Shown: positions 18,713-28,302 of the stretch, one piece after another
Layout of the letters: the number at the start of each line of letters is the position of its first letter
Position numbering within the stretch: the first letter of the stretch is position 1
From: Priestia filamentosa
GTDB lineage: Bacteria > Bacillota > Bacilli > Bacillales > Bacillaceae_H
Direction: 5' to 3'
NCBI RefSeq assembly: GCF_900177535.1
Contig: NZ_FXAJ01000003.1
Location: forward strand, 186,001-250,000
Length of the DNA: 64,000 nucleotides
The notes under the pieces: generated by a model
Told to the model about the DNA's origin: nothing
Databases searched by the model: none
What the model saw: the letters and a program-made list of their open reading frames with translations, nothing else
Position numbers and translations under genes: made by a program

Positions 18713-19582
18713 ATGAAGACAGCCGTAGGTATAAAAATTATAAAAACAGTAGAAGAAATGAAGGATTTTGTAAGAGAAGAGCGTAAGAGTTGTCGGACAG
18801 TTGGATTTGTGCCAACAATGGGTTTTTTACATGAAGGACACTTGACGCTTATTAAAAAAGCTAAAGAACAAAATGATACTGTGATTTTAAGCATTTTTGT
18901 TAATCCGACTCAGTTTGGTCCTAATGAAGATTTTGAAAAATATCCAAGAGATGAACAGCGTGATCTTACTCTTGCAGCAAAAGAAGGAGTTGACGTTGTT
19001 TTTCTGCCTTCTGTTGATGAAATGTATCCAACATTTCCGACAACGAAACTTACAGCAATAGATCGTACTAACGTTCTTTGTGGAAAAAGCAGACCAGGAC
19101 ATTTTGATGGAGTTGTAACTGTCCTTTCAAAACTATTTCATATAACAATGCCAGATAAAGCTTATTTTGGTTTGAAAGATGCTCAGCAAGTAGCCGTAAC
19201 GAAAGGGCTTGTGGAGGATTATTTCTTTCCAATTGAAATTATTGGTGTTGAGACAGTGCGCGAAGAAGACGGTTTAGCTAAAAGTTCAAGAAATGTTTAT
19301 CTAACAGAAAAAGAAAGAGAACAAGCTCCTCATTTATATGAAAGTTTGCGTCAGGCAATTACGCTTGTTGAACAAGGGGAACGAAATAAACAAAAGATTA
19401 GAGAAAGTATTCTCGCTCACATTAATGAGCATACAGATGGAGAAGTTGATTATGTGGACTTTTATCGCTATCCATCATTAGAAGAGATAACCGTTCTTGA
19501 AGAGAAAATCATCATTGCCATAGCAGTTAAATTTTCCCAAGCGCGCTTGATTGATAACGTGATTCTAGATATTGAAAAGTGA
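18713..19582 (+). CDS. panC: Pantothenate synthetase PanC
   Basis: PanC joins pantoate and beta-alanine with ATP. The 289-residue protein shows PTMGFLHEGH (nucleotidyltransferase HxGH), FVNPTQFGPNEDF, GKSRPGHFDGV and the KMSKS-like loop GLAKSSRN. It directly follows panB. In B. subtilis panD comes next; here panC is followed by a terminator and no aspartate decarboxylase, so beta-alanine must come from an unlinked panD or another route. Confidence 0.96.
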   Translation: MKTAVGIKIIKTVEEMKDFVREERKSCRTVGFVPTMGFLHEGHLTLIKKAKEQNDTVILSIFVNPTQFGPNEDFEKYPRDEQRDLTLAAKEGVDVVFLPSVDEMYPTFPTTKLTAIDRTNVLCGKSRPGHFDGVVTVLSKLFHITMPDKAYFGLKDAQQVAVTKGLVEDYFFPIEIIGVETVREEDGLAKSSRNVYLTEKEREQAPHLYESLRQAITLVEQGERNKQKIRESILAHINEHTDGEVDYVDFYRYPSLEEITVLEEKIIIAIAVKFSQARLIDNVILDIEK

Positions 19583-19934
19583 TGTAAAAGGAAACAGGCT
19601 TGAAATTACTGAAGTTGGTAATGCTAGTAAATAGAAGTCTAAAAAGAGAGGAAGAAAAAACAGTTCTGTTTTTCTTCCTCTCTTTTTCACAAGAGCAACG
19701 GACATCAAACAATTGCTTAAACAGGAGCCAACTGTTAAAATTTTAGAGACAGTAGTCGCCATTGCTTTTCTCTATAACTTAGCCAATCGGCAATAGTTCA
19801 TATTTAATAATGTTGTTTTAACAGGGATAAACTTTAAAACAACATAGAGAAAAGGGTGTCTAAAAGATGGTGACACTCTTTTTATATTTACATAGAGAAA
19901 TGTTAGTTATGGAACAATAGAGGTGGACTTTACA
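19583..19934 (+). other. Intergenic region in place of panD, with hairpins and an ORF remnant
   Basis: This 350-bp gap holds: a very long palindromic terminator (19641-19687, arms of about 22 bases) ending panBC; a 33-codon open stretch (19695-19793, TAG at 19794) reading DIKQLLKQEPTVKILETV and on to FLYNLANRQ, without a start codon or ribosome site, resembling the tail of a broken gene; a perfect hairpin ATGTTGTTTTA/TAAAACAACAT (19810-19820 and 19835-19845); and a second terminator GGGTGTC/GACACTC with T run (19854-19884). None of it resembles panD. The origin is unknown; a decayed insertion is possible. Confidence 0.5.
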
Positions 19935-22715
19935 ATGAGTAATCAGTACGTTGTGCTTGATTTAGAGACAACAGGACATAACCCTAAAAACGGAGATCGC
20001 ATTATCCAAGTTGCGGCTCTGCTCATGGCGGATGGAGAAGTTCTTGCTCGGTTTTCAACTTTTTTAAACCCAAAAGTTGAAATTCCCACGTTCATTGAGC
20101 AGCTTACGCATATTAATAACGAAATGGTGCAACATGCACCAACGTTTGAAGAGATTGCTTCCTCGCTTGTTGAGTTTATTGGGGATGCTTATTTTGTAGC
20201 GCACAACGTTCACTTTGATTTTTCTTTCTTGAATCAAGAATTACAAAGAATTGGTTTTAGGCCATTAACAAATAAGCTAATTGATACAGTGGAACTTTCA
20301 CGTATTTTACTTCCAACAAATGAAGGATACAAGCTTCAGCAGCTTTCAACTCACTTTAATATGGAACATGATAATCCACATCAAGCAGATAGTGATGCAG
20401 AAGCAACAGGTGACTTGCTTTTGCTCCTCCTTGATAAAATTAAGGATCTTCCTAAAGAAACGCTAACATGGCTTTCTCGTTTTGCTCCATCCTACAAAAG
20501 CGCTATTGGTGAGCTTTTTAATCAGGGGTTGAAAGAAGCTGTGCGTGCACAAGAGCAAGAAGAGCTTGAAATTATTCAAGATTTGCCAATTAAAAAAGCA
20601 GTTGTGAAAAACGTCGATAATCATACGGATCTATCATATGAGACTTTTTATAATAAGCGAGAAGAGCTCTTTAAAGGAGTGCTGAAGAAGTATGAATCAC
20701 GCAGTGCTCAATGGTCGATGATGGAAACCGTATACGAAGCGCTCACAACGAGCCAGCATGCCATAATTGAAGCAGGAACAGGAACAGGTAAGACGTTAGC
20801 TTATCTTATTCCAGCTATTTTTGTGGCTAAAGAAAAAAAGCAGCCTGTTGTTGTTTCAACACATACAGTAAATTTACAGCAACAGCTTATCGATCAAAAT
20901 GCTCCGCTTCTTGAAGAACTTGTTTCATTCCCTGTGTCTGTCACCCTTTTAAAAGGGCGCCATCATTACTTGAATGTTAGAAAGTTTCTTAGCTTTTTAC
21001 CTAAAAAAGAAAGCAACTATGATATTGTGCTTGCTAAGTCAGCTATTGTCGTGTGGTTGACTATGACAACTACAGGAGATATTGATGAGCTGAACTTGCC
21101 TTCTGGCGGAAAGCTTTTTTGGGAACAAATTAATGATGAACAGCCGCTCCCTATCGATTTTCAAGAACCATGGCAGAGGTTCTCATTTTATGAACGAGCT
21201 CAAAACAGAGCAAAAGATTCTGACATTATCGTAACAAATCATCGTTTATTGCTTCTGGATGTAATGAGAAAACAAAAATTTCTTCCTCAATATGATAGTG
21301 TAATTATTGATGAAGCTCATCATTTAGAAGAAATTGCGAGTGAGCAGCTTGGCACACAGCTTGACTATTTTCAAATTCATCATCTTCTGTTAAAGATCGG
21401 CACAAATGACACGGAAGGGTATTTAAAAGATGTTGGTGAGTATATGACAGGAAGAAAGTCATGGTTTATTAAACTTGACGGTAATATTAGACAAGTGCGA
21501 GCTGAAATGGATGATTTATTTCGTCTTATTCATCGCTATGTAAGAAGAAGCATGCAGCATGAACAAGCGACCACAAGAGTTCGTAAACGATACGAAGTAG
21601 AAAAAGCACCATCCTCGATTAAAGAATCTTGTTTAAGGACACTTTTCTTGTTGGAGGATTTTGAGAGAATTTATCTTATTTTTAAACAAGAAGGAGAAAA
21701 ACAGCAGTGGGATCCCGTAAGTAAACAGTATGAAAAATGGCATAATTTGATTGCATGTTGTGAAGAGCTTTTACTTATTCGAGATAAACTACATACTCTT
21801 CTTCTAACGGAAAAAGAAGGGGAAGTGTGTTGGGTTGAGATTGAAGCAAAAGGAGCGGCAAATGCTGCTTTTTTATACAATCAACCAGCAGATGTAAGTG
21901 AAGCGCTTGCTGATTTGTTTTTTACGCATAAAAAGAGCGTTATATTAACATCTGCTACATTAACGATTAAAGAAGCTTTTGATTATACAATTGAAAGACT
22001 TGGTTTATATGATTTTCAACCTTTGCAGTTGAAGGTTGAATCTCCTTTTCATTATAAAGAGCAGGCTCGACTTTTTATTCCAGACGATCTTCCTACCGTT
22101 AATGAAACAGATCTTGATGATTATTGTCTTTCTCTTGCTCATTCCATCTTGCAAGTTGCTCGGGTGACAAATGGAAAAATGCTTGTTTTATTTACGTCAT
22201 ATGAAATGTTGAAAAAAACGTTTCACTATACAAAAGACTTAGATTTTGAAGAGCGTTTTATGATTTTTGGACAAGGAATTTCAACAAGAAATCGAACAAG
22301 ACTTGTCAAAGACTTTGTACAGTTTGATCAATCTATTCTCTTTGGAACGAGCAGCTTTTGGGAAGGTGTAGACATTCCAGGAGAAGCTCTCTCATGTCTT
22401 GCTATCGTACGTCTTCCTTTCGCACCTCCACACGATCCAGTTGTCGCGGCTAAAATGGATCGAATAAAAAAGCTAGGGCGAAATGCTTTTACAGAGCAAG
22501 CTCTTCCAGATGCGATTATTCGATTTAAACAAGGATTTGGTCGTCTCATCCGTACGAAGAGAGATAAAGGAGCAATCGTGATTTTTGATCGACGGATTAT
22601 AGAATCACCATATGGAAAACAGTTTATTAAATCTATTCCAGAAGTGGATGTTGTATACAAACCATTTGATGAAATGATAGAAGGACTTGTAGAATGGTGG
22701 GATCCTTCAGAATAA
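19935..22715 (+). CDS. dinG: DinG-family protein with DEDDh 3'-5' exonuclease and helicase-like domains
   Basis: The 926-residue protein has an N-terminal DEDDh exonuclease (DLETTG about 8-13, HNVHFDFSFL, HQADSDAEAT to about 175) fused to an XPD/DinG-type SF2 helicase domain with Walker A EAGTGTGKT, DEAHH, and C-terminal motifs (SFWEGVDIPG, QGFGRLIR). The fusion is the Gram-positive form; the B. subtilis and staphylococcal versions act mainly as 3'-5' nucleases. The iron-sulphur cysteines of E. coli DinG are not evident. The ATG at 19935 follows AGAGGTGG. Confidence 0.93.
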   Translation: MSNQYVVLDLETTGHNPKNGDRIIQVAALLMADGEVLARFSTFLNPKVEIPTFIEQLTHINNEMVQHAPTFEEIASSLVEFIGDAYFVAHNVHFDFSFLNQELQRIGFRPLTNKLIDTVELSRILLPTNEGYKLQQLSTHFNMEHDNPHQADSDAEATGDLLLLLLDKIKDLPKETLTWLSRFAPSYKSAIGELFNQGLKEAVRAQEQEELEIIQDLPIKKAVVKNVDNHTDLSYETFYNKREELFKGVLKKYESRSAQWSMMETVYEALTTSQHAIIEAGTGTGKTLAYLIPAIFVAKEKKQPVVVSTHTVNLQQQLIDQNAPLLEELVSFPVSVTLLKGRHHYLNVRKFLSFLPKKESNYDIVLAKSAIVVWLTMTTTGDIDELNLPSGGKLFWEQINDEQPLPIDFQEPWQRFSFYERAQNRAKDSDIIVTNHRLLLLDVMRKQKFLPQYDSVIIDEAHHLEEIASEQLGTQLDYFQIHHLLLKIGTNDTEGYLKDVGEYMTGRKSWFIKLDGNIRQVRAEMDDLFRLIHRYVRRSMQHEQATTRVRKRYEVEKAPSSIKESCLRTLFLLEDFERIYLIFKQEGEKQQWDPVSKQYEKWHNLIACCEELLLIRDKLHTLLLTEKEGEVCWVEIEAKGAANAAFLYNQPADVSEALADLFFTHKKSVILTSATLTIKEAFDYTIERLGLYDFQPLQLKVESPFHYKEQARLFIPDDLPTVNETDLDDYCLSLAHSILQVARVTNGKMLVLFTSYEMLKKTFHYTKDLDFEERFMIFGQGISTRNRTRLVKDFVQFDQSILFGTSSFWEGVDIPGEALSCLAIVRLPFAPPHDPVVAAKMDRIKKLGRNAFTEQALPDAIIRFKQGFGRLIRTKRDKGAIVIFDRRIIESPYGKQFIKSIPEVDVVYKPFDEMIEGLVEWWDPSE

Positions 22716-22716
22716 A

Positions 22717-22746
22717 AAAAGCAGCTACTTTATCATAGCTGCTTTT
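22717..22746 (+). terminator. Terminator after dinG
   Basis: AAAAGCAGCTA and TAGCTGCTTTT form a hairpin right after the dinG stop. Confidence 0.85.
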
Positions 22747-22896
22747 CTTCCCTGTGTGTGGCAGGAGTTTTGTTTTGATGTAGTCGTAAAATCTAGGTTG
22801 AACTGTTATAATATTGCTTAAAGTCATGATCTTTATGGCTATAATATGTGCGCTAATCGTACAAAATATGCTGGCAATTTTTTTGATAGGAGCGAA

Positions 22897-23073
22897 ATGA
22901 ATATGGAAACGAAAATTGAAGTATTATCAACAGTAACTGTAGAGAATTCTTCAGACCTTTATAAAGTGGTGGATACGTTGAATCGAACGTTAAAGCGTCA
23001 AGATTTAATGTTTGGACTAGCTTTAGATGAAGAAGACAAAGAAAAAGCTGTATTTACAATTTATAGGACTTGA
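22897..23073 (+). CDS. ypmA: Small conserved protein YpmA (DUF4264)
   Basis: A 58-residue cytosolic protein of unknown function, matching YpmA by size, sequence (KIEVLSTVTVENSSDLYKVV) and its place between dinG and ypmB. Either ATG 22897 or ATG 22903 may be the start; TAGGAG lies 4 and 10 bases upstream respectively. The frame is open further upstream but has no better signal. ypmB follows 10 bases later. Confidence 0.82.
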   Translation: MNMETKIEVLSTVTVENSSDLYKVVDTLNRTLKRQDLMFGLALDEEDKEKAVFTIYRT

Positions 23074-23083
23074 GTGATTTGAA

Positions 23084-23575
23084 ATGAGAAAATGGTTTAT
23101 TATCGGTGGTAGCATTATTGTTGCTCTTTTTGTATGGCTTTGTGCAGATATTTATCATAGTTCAATTAGCGCAGAAAAAGTGGAAAAAGGCGACATTTCT
23201 ATTTTAACGAAACAGTATAAATTAAAAAACGTTGAGCCAATTTCGACCTACTATGGAAAGAAAACATATTACATTGCCAGTGGAGAAAACGAAAAAGGTG
23301 AAAACGTAATTGCATGGGTTCCTGAAAAAGCAAAAAAAGGTGACGTTATAGTTCGAAAAAAAGAGGGTATTATTTCTAAGGAGAGAGTAGAAAGTATTGT
23401 AAAACAAGATCGAAATCCAGAAGAAATTAAATCCATTCGCTTAGCTGTAAGCCCTAATGGAAAAACGCCGCTTTGGGAAGTAACGTATACAGACGATGAG
23501 AATCGCCTAACCTATTATTATGTCACGATAGGAAGCGGAGACTTTTACCGTCGCTATAGCTTAACGAGGGGCTAA
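23084..23575 (+). CDS. ypmB: Membrane-anchored YpmB (DUF5590, PepSY-like)
   Basis: A 163-residue protein with one N-terminal membrane helix (about 5-24) and an extracellular alpha/beta region containing a PepSY-like repeat near the C-terminus (IRLAVSPNGKTPLWEVTY). Function unknown. The order ypmA-ypmB-aspB-asnS is conserved in Bacillus. Its TAA precedes aspB by 33 bases. Confidence 0.85.
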   Translation: MRKWFIIGGSIIVALFVWLCADIYHSSISAEKVEKGDISILTKQYKLKNVEPISTYYGKKTYYIASGENEKGENVIAWVPEKAKKGDVIVRKKEGIISKERVESIVKQDRNPEEIKSIRLAVSPNGKTPLWEVTYTDDENRLTYYYVTIGSGDFYRRYSLTRG

Positions 23576-23608
23576 GGTGCTTATGGTTACTACATAAGGG
23601 GGAGCGGT

Positions 23609-24793
23609 ATGTTAGCTAATCGCGTTTCATCTTTAACGCCGTCCGCGACGCTTGCAATTACGGCAAAGGCAAGAGAACTTAGAGAAAAGGGATATGATGT
23701 AATCGGCCTTGGAGCTGGGGAACCTGACTTTAATACCCCTCCTAATATTTTAGAGCAAGCTAAAAAAGCGATGGAGCAAGGCTATACTAAATACACGCCA
23801 TCAGGTGGATTGCTTTCTTTGAAAAAGGCGGTCTCTGCAAAGTTTAAACGAGATCAGAACCTTCATTATGATGCTTCTGAAATTATTATATGTACAGGGG
23901 CAAAGTATGCTCTTTATACACTTTTTCAAGCAGTGTTAAATAAGGGAGATGAAGTGCTTATCCCAACTCCGTACTGGGTAAGTTATCCTGAGCAAGTGAA
24001 GCTTGCTGGTGGAGAACCTGTCTTTGTTAAAACATACGAAGAAAATGAGTTTAAAATCACTATTTCTTCTCTTCAAGAAGCTATTACAAGCAAAACAAAA
24101 GCGATTGTATTAAATTCACCGAGCAATCCAACAGGAATGATTTATACAAGAGAAGAACTTGAAATGATCGGGAAATTCTGTGTGCAACATAATATTCTAA
24201 TTATTTCAGATGAAATTTATGAAAAGCTTGTATATGATAAATATCGTCATGTTTCAATTGCAGAGCTGTCAGAAGATATAAAGAAACAGACAATTATCAT
24301 TAATGGAGTATCAAACTCACATGCAATGACAGGCTGGAGAATTGGCTATGCTGCGGGAGATAAAAAGATTATCAAAGCAATGACAAACCTAGCTAGCCAT
24401 AGTACTTCAAATCCAACTTCAATTGCGCAATATGCAGCTATTGAGGCATACACTGGAGATCAAAGTGCTGTAGAAGAAATGAGAGTGGCGTTTCAAAAGC
24501 GTTTAAACATTATTTACGAAGAGTTAACAAAAATTCCAGGAATTACATGTCTGAAACCGCACGGTGCTTTTTATCTGTTTCCAAATGTATCAAAAGCAGC
24601 AGATCTTGCAGGATATGCTACAGTTGATAAATGGGTGGAAGGACTTTTAGACGAAGCAAAAGTAGCGCTTGTTCCAGGCTCTGGATTTGGAGCGCCTCAT
24701 AACGCAAGACTTTCCTATGCAACATCACTTGATGAACTTAGTCGGGCAGTGGAACGGATAAGAAATTTTATGAAGGATCGAATGAACGCTTAG
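23609..24793 (+). CDS. aspB: Aspartate aminotransferase AspB-like protein lacking the PLP lysine
   Basis: The 394-residue protein is a full-length class I fold aminotransferase of the AspB type: GLGAGEPDFNTP, TGAKYALYTLFQ, NSPSNPTG, SDEIYEKL, and C-terminal RLSYATS. The active-site segment reads INGVSNSHAMTGWRIGYAAG. In B. subtilis AspB the second Ser is preceded by Lys (VSKSH), which forms the Schiff base with pyridoxal phosphate; here residue 236 is Asn, codon AAC at 24314-24316. All other motifs and the frame are intact. If real, the enzyme should be inactive as a transaminase; an assembly error is possible. It is followed by asnS as usual. Confidence 0.9.
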   Translation: MLANRVSSLTPSATLAITAKARELREKGYDVIGLGAGEPDFNTPPNILEQAKKAMEQGYTKYTPSGGLLSLKKAVSAKFKRDQNLHYDASEIIICTGAKYALYTLFQAVLNKGDEVLIPTPYWVSYPEQVKLAGGEPVFVKTYEENEFKITISSLQEAITSKTKAIVLNSPSNPTGMIYTREELEMIGKFCVQHNILIISDEIYEKLVYDKYRHVSIAELSEDIKKQTIIINGVSNSHAMTGWRIGYAAGDKKIIKAMTNLASHSTSNPTSIAQYAAIEAYTGDQSAVEEMRVAFQKRLNIIYEELTKIPGITCLKPHGAFYLFPNVSKAADLAGYATVDKWVEGLLDEAKVALVPGSGFGAPHNARLSYATSLDELSRAVERIRNFMKDRMNA

Positions 24794-24943
24794 CGATGAA
24801 AGAAAGAGCTGTAAAAAAAGGGATACTTTTACGGCTCTTGTACTTGTTGAAAGTGGACGTTATAATAGAAAGCGTGCGCGCATGAAACGGGCGCTTTAAA
24901 CGTGTTTAAAAAAGGATACATATTGAATGACTTGGAGGCTAAA

Positions 24944-26239
24944 ATGGTGAAGGTAACAATCTCACAAGTAAGTAACTATATTGATCAAGAAGTCACAATT
25001 GGAGCGTGGCTTGCAAATAAACGTTCAAGCGGAAAAATCGCTTTCTTACAACTCCGCGACGGGACAGGCTTTATGCAAGGCGTTGTTGTTAAAGCAGAAG
25101 TTGGAGAAGATGTTTTTAAAGTAGCAAAGTCAACAACACAGGAATCTTCTCTTTACGTGACAGGAATTGTAAAGAAAGATGAGCGTTCTCCATTTGGGTA
25201 TGAGCTTTCTGTTACAGGATTAGAAGTAATTCATGAAGCAGTAGACTATCCAATTACACCAAAAGAGCATGGAACAGAGTTTCTAATGGATCATCGTCAT
25301 CTTTGGATTCGTTCTCGTAAGCAACATGCGGTGCTAAAAATTCGTAATGAAATTATTCGTGCCACATATGAATTTTTTAACAAAAATGATTTCACAAAAA
25401 TTGATCCACCAATCTTAACAGGAAGTGCTCCTGAAGGAACATCAGAGCTTTTCCATACAAAATATTTTGAAGAAGATGCATACCTTTCTCAAAGTGGTCA
25501 GCTTTACATGGAAGCTGCTGCAATGGCATTTGGTAAAGTATTCTCGTTTGGACCAACATTCCGTGCAGAGAAGTCTAAAACACGCCGTCATCTAATTGAG
25601 TTTTGGATGATTGAGCCTGAAATGGCATTTTATCAATTTGAGGACAGCTTAAAGGTTCAAGAGCAGTATGTTGAACATATCGCGCAAGCAGTGCTAGCAA
25701 ACTGCAAGCTTGAACTTAAAACGCTTGACAGAGACGTATCAAAACTTGAAAACATTAAAGCTCCATTCCCGCGCATTACGTATGATGATGCCATTACATT
25801 CTTAAAAGAGCAAGGATTTGATGATATTGAATGGGGAGATGATTTCGGGTCACCACATGAAACAGCTATTGCTAACAGCTATGATAAGCCTGTGTTCATT
25901 ACACACTATCCAACATCACTAAAACCATTCTACATGCAGCCAGATCCAGAGCGTGAGGAAGTTGTTCTTTGTGCAGATTTGATTGCTCCAGAAGGTTATG
26001 GCGAAATTATCGGTGGTTCAGAACGTATTCATGATGTTGACTTATTAGATCAGCGCGTAGAAGAACACGGTCTTGAGCCAGAAGCATACAAATGGTACTT
26101 AGAGCTTCGTAAATATGGTTCTGTACCTCACTCTGGATTTGGATTAGGTCTTGAACGTACTGTAGCTTGGTTGAGCGGTACAGAACACGTTCGTGAGAGC
26201 ATTCCATTCCCACGTTTATTAAATCGTTTATATCCTTAA
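24944..26239 (+). CDS. asnS: Asparaginyl-tRNA synthetase AsnS
   Basis: Class IIb synthetase that charges tRNA-Asn. The 431-residue protein has an N-terminal OB-fold anticodon-binding domain (about 1-100) and class II motifs: [19 protein letters not shown] (motif 2; shown as [12 protein letters not shown] and EFWMIE) and [10 protein letters not shown] (motif 3). The ATG at 24944 follows CTTGGAGG; the frame is open upstream. Length fits B. subtilis AsnS. A weak hairpin lies between aspB and asnS around 24800-24840. Confidence 0.96.
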   Translation: MVKVTISQVSNYIDQEVTIGAWLANKRSSGKIAFLQLRDGTGFMQGVVVKAEVGEDVFKVAKSTTQESSLYVTGIVKKDERSPFGYELSVTGLEVIHEAVDYPITPKEHGTEFLMDHRHLWIRSRKQHAVLKIRNEIIRATYEFFNKNDFTKIDPPILTGSAPEGTSELFHTKYFEEDAYLSQSGQLYMEAAAMAFGKVFSFGPTFRAEKSKTRRHLIEFWMIEPEMAFYQFEDSLKVQEQYVEHIAQAVLANCKLELKTLDRDVSKLENIKAPFPRITYDDAITFLKEQGFDDIEWGDDFGSPHETAIANSYDKPVFITHYPTSLKPFYMQPDPEREEVVLCADLIAPEGYGEIIGGSERIHDVDLLDQRVEEHGLEPEAYKWYLELRKYGSVPHSGFGLGLERTVAWLSGTEHVRESIPFPRLLNRLYP

Positions 26240-26246
26240 TAACAAA

Positions 26247-26292
26247 GAGAAAAAGGTGTTTAAAAAGCTTAATTGCTTTTTAAACACCTTTC
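26247..26292 (+). terminator. Terminator after asnS
   Basis: AGAGAAAAAGGTGTTTAAAAAGC and its near-complement form a long hairpin ending near 26292. Confidence 0.8.
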
Positions 26293-26374
26293 TCTAGCTT
26301 TTCTAGCTTAGGTAATAATTGAAGTTCTATTTACTCTTTACAACATGATATACTAATAAAAAGAGGTGTTCGCA

Positions 26375-27079
26375 ATGGATAGAGAGAGGGTAGTAGAGTG
26401 GTTAGAAGGGGGAAGCGTTTCTATTCCAAAAGTTTTGCTCAAGCACTATGCGGACATTGGACTTAATGAAATTGAATTTTTAACGCTGCTACACATCCAT
26501 GAATCTATTGGAAGCGGCAATCCCTTCCCAACCCCAATTGAAATTTCCAACCGCATGAGTATTGACGGAACAGCTTGCTCAGAAGTTTTACGAAGTTTAA
26601 TGAAGAGAGGCTTCTTGGCAATTGAGCAGCAAGACGTTTCTATGATGATCTGTGAAAAGTACTCTTTACGACCTCTATGGCAAAAGCTTGCTTCCCTTAT
26701 GTTTGAAACGGTTCATGAAGAAGAAGAACAAGAGAGAGAACGGTCGGAGACAGACCTTTACACAATGTTTGAAAAAGAATTTGGTCGTCCGCTATCACCT
26801 TTTGAATGTGAAACGTTATCGATGTGGATTGACCAAGACGACCATGAGCCAGTTATTATTAAGGCCGCTCTTCGTGAAGCTGTTATGAGCGGGAAACTAA
26901 ACTTTCGTTATATTGATCGTATTCTTTTTGAATGGAAGAAGAACGGTGTAAAAACTATTGAACAGGCTAGAAACCAAAGTCGAAAGTTTAGACAACATCA
27001 GCAGCCAAAGCAAGGAGTAAGTTCTAATGAAGGAACGCGCAAAACGACGATTCCCTTTTTTAATTGGTTAGAGCAGTAG
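26375..27079 (+). CDS. dnaD: DNA replication initiation protein DnaD
   Basis: DnaD helps load the replicative helicase at oriC and at restart sites in Firmicutes. The 234-residue protein has an N-terminal winged-helix oligomerisation domain (about 10-100), a charged linker, and the C-terminal DnaD domain (about 125-200) with the YIDRILFEWKKNG sequence characteristic of the family. ATG 26375 follows AAGAGGTG. It is followed by a terminator-like hairpin and nth. Confidence 0.95.
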   Translation: MDRERVVEWLEGGSVSIPKVLLKHYADIGLNEIEFLTLLHIHESIGSGNPFPTPIEISNRMSIDGTACSEVLRSLMKRGFLAIEQQDVSMMICEKYSLRPLWQKLASLMFETVHEEEEQERERSETDLYTMFEKEFGRPLSPFECETLSMWIDQDDHEPVIIKAALREAVMSGKLNFRYIDRILFEWKKNGVKTIEQARNQSRKFRQHQQPKQGVSSNEGTRKTTIPFFNWLEQ

Positions 27080-27081
27080 AA

Positions 27082-27117
27082 GAAAACGGGAGGGCTCTCT
27101 CGTTTTCTTTTTTTTGA
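27082..27117 (+). terminator. Terminator-like hairpin between dnaD and nth
   Basis: GAAAACGGGAG and CTCTCGTTTTC with a short loop are followed by a T run. nth may still be co-transcribed, as in other Bacillus. Confidence 0.7.
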
Positions 27118-27145
27118 TAAAAAACAATAAAGGAGAACAAAAAGC

Positions 27146-27799
27146 ATGTTAACGCTAAAAGAAATTCGCTACTGTTTGGATCAAATGGCTGAGATGTTTC
27201 CTGATGCTCACTGTGAGCTCAATCATCGTAATCCATTTGATTTAACGATTGCTGTAGTGCTTTCTGCACAATGTACAGATGCCCTAGTTAATAAAGTAAC
27301 AACCCACTTGTTTGAGAAATACCATGAGCCACAAGATTATGTGAACGTAACAGAAGAAGAATTACAGCAAGATATTCGTTCTATTGGTCTTTACCGCAAT
27401 AAGGCTAAAAACATCCGAAAGCTTTGTGAATTATTAATAAAGGAACATAATGGAGAAATTCCAAAAACGAGAGAAGAGCTTGAAAAGCTTCCAGGAGTAG
27501 GGCGTAAAACAGCTAATGTTGTTCTATCAGTTGCTTTTGGTGTGCCAGCTCTAGCTGTTGATACACATGTTGAAAGAGTTTCAAAGAGACTTGCTATCTG
27601 CCGATGGAAAGACTCTGTTTTAGAAGTGGAAAAAACACTAATGAGAAAAGTACCTGAAGATGAATGGTCTGTTACACATCATCGCTTAATTTTTTTCGGG
27701 CGCTATCATTGTAAAGCACAAGCCCCCAAATGCGAGATTTGTCCACTTCTTGAGCTTTGTCGCGAAGGAAAGAAAAGAATGAAGAGTAAGAAAGCATGA
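27146..27799 (+). CDS. nth: Endonuclease III Nth
   Basis: DNA glycosylase/AP lyase for oxidised pyrimidines. The 217-residue protein has the helix-hairpin-helix LPGVGRKTANVV with the catalytic Lys, the catalytic Asp in VDTHVERV, and the C-terminal 4Fe-4S cluster spaced C-x6-C-x2-C-x5-C (CKAQAPKCEICPLLELC). The ypoC start overlaps its stop (ATGA). Confidence 0.97.
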   Translation: MLTLKEIRYCLDQMAEMFPDAHCELNHRNPFDLTIAVVLSAQCTDALVNKVTTHLFEKYHEPQDYVNVTEEELQQDIRSIGLYRNKAKNIRKLCELLIKEHNGEIPKTREELEKLPGVGRKTANVVLSVAFGVPALAVDTHVERVSKRLAICRWKDSVLEVEKTLMRKVPEDEWSVTHHRLIFFGRYHCKAQAPKCEICPLLELCREGKKRMKSKKA

Positions 27800-28272
27800 A
27801 AAGCATAAAAGTGCCACAAAGCTTCATTCATCCGCTTTTTTATCAAGAGGAGGACGTTGTTTCCTCCAAAAGTGATTTGTTTTATTATGACATGATGGCT
27901 CTTTTGAATGAAAGAGCAGAACGCCCGTGGAAAAAGGGGAGCGAGGCTCCTTTTAAAGTGTTCCAAAATGAAAAGGAAGAGATAAGAGAACTGTTTCGAC
28001 AGCGAAAAAAAGAAGACGTTAAAGAACTTATGAAAAGTTCGATTGGTCAATTTATTACGTTTCTTTTCTGGATGAATCATTTACCAGTTCCCGGTTTTCG
28101 AAATTTCTCAGAGCATGTAGCTTCTTTAGAAATCAAACCGTTCAATGTTGAAGAACGGTTATCTTTTGTAATGCAAAAGCCATATCAGTATGTATCTTAT
28201 ATGCAGCTTGATGAGCTCTTTACAGAAGCTAATAAACAAGCAAAAGTAAATGCCCTTATAAAAAGAAAATAG
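27796..28272 (+). CDS. ypoC: YpoC family protein
   Basis: A 158-residue, mostly helical soluble protein of unknown function, recognised from its position between nth and the convergent ponA and by length. It contains the FWMNHLPVPGF segment in the middle. Translation is coupled to nth by a four-base overlap. Confidence 0.78.
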   Translation: MKSIKVPQSFIHPLFYQEEDVVSSKSDLFYYDMMALLNERAERPWKKGSEAPFKVFQNEKEEIRELFRQRKKEDVKELMKSSIGQFITFLFWMNHLPVPGFRNFSEHVASLEIKPFNVEERLSFVMQKPYQYVSYMQLDELFTEANKQAKVNALIKRK

Positions 28273-28302
28273 CCGATCCTTTTAAAAGGATCGGCTATTT
28301 TT
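28267..28302. terminator. Bidirectional terminator between ypoC and ponA
   Basis: A perfect inverted repeat with arms AATAGCCGATCCTTTT and its complement, flanked by A and T runs, serves both convergent genes. Confidence 0.92.

Noticed and set aside
19641-19687. Long palindrome after panC as a mobile-element end
   Set aside because: The arms are contiguous around a two-base centre with A and T runs, the form of a bidirectional terminator, with no transposase or target duplication.
24784-24900. T-box leader before asnS
   Set aside because: No T-box sequence (UGGNACCGCG type) or specifier loop is visible; only a short terminator-like hairpin is present.
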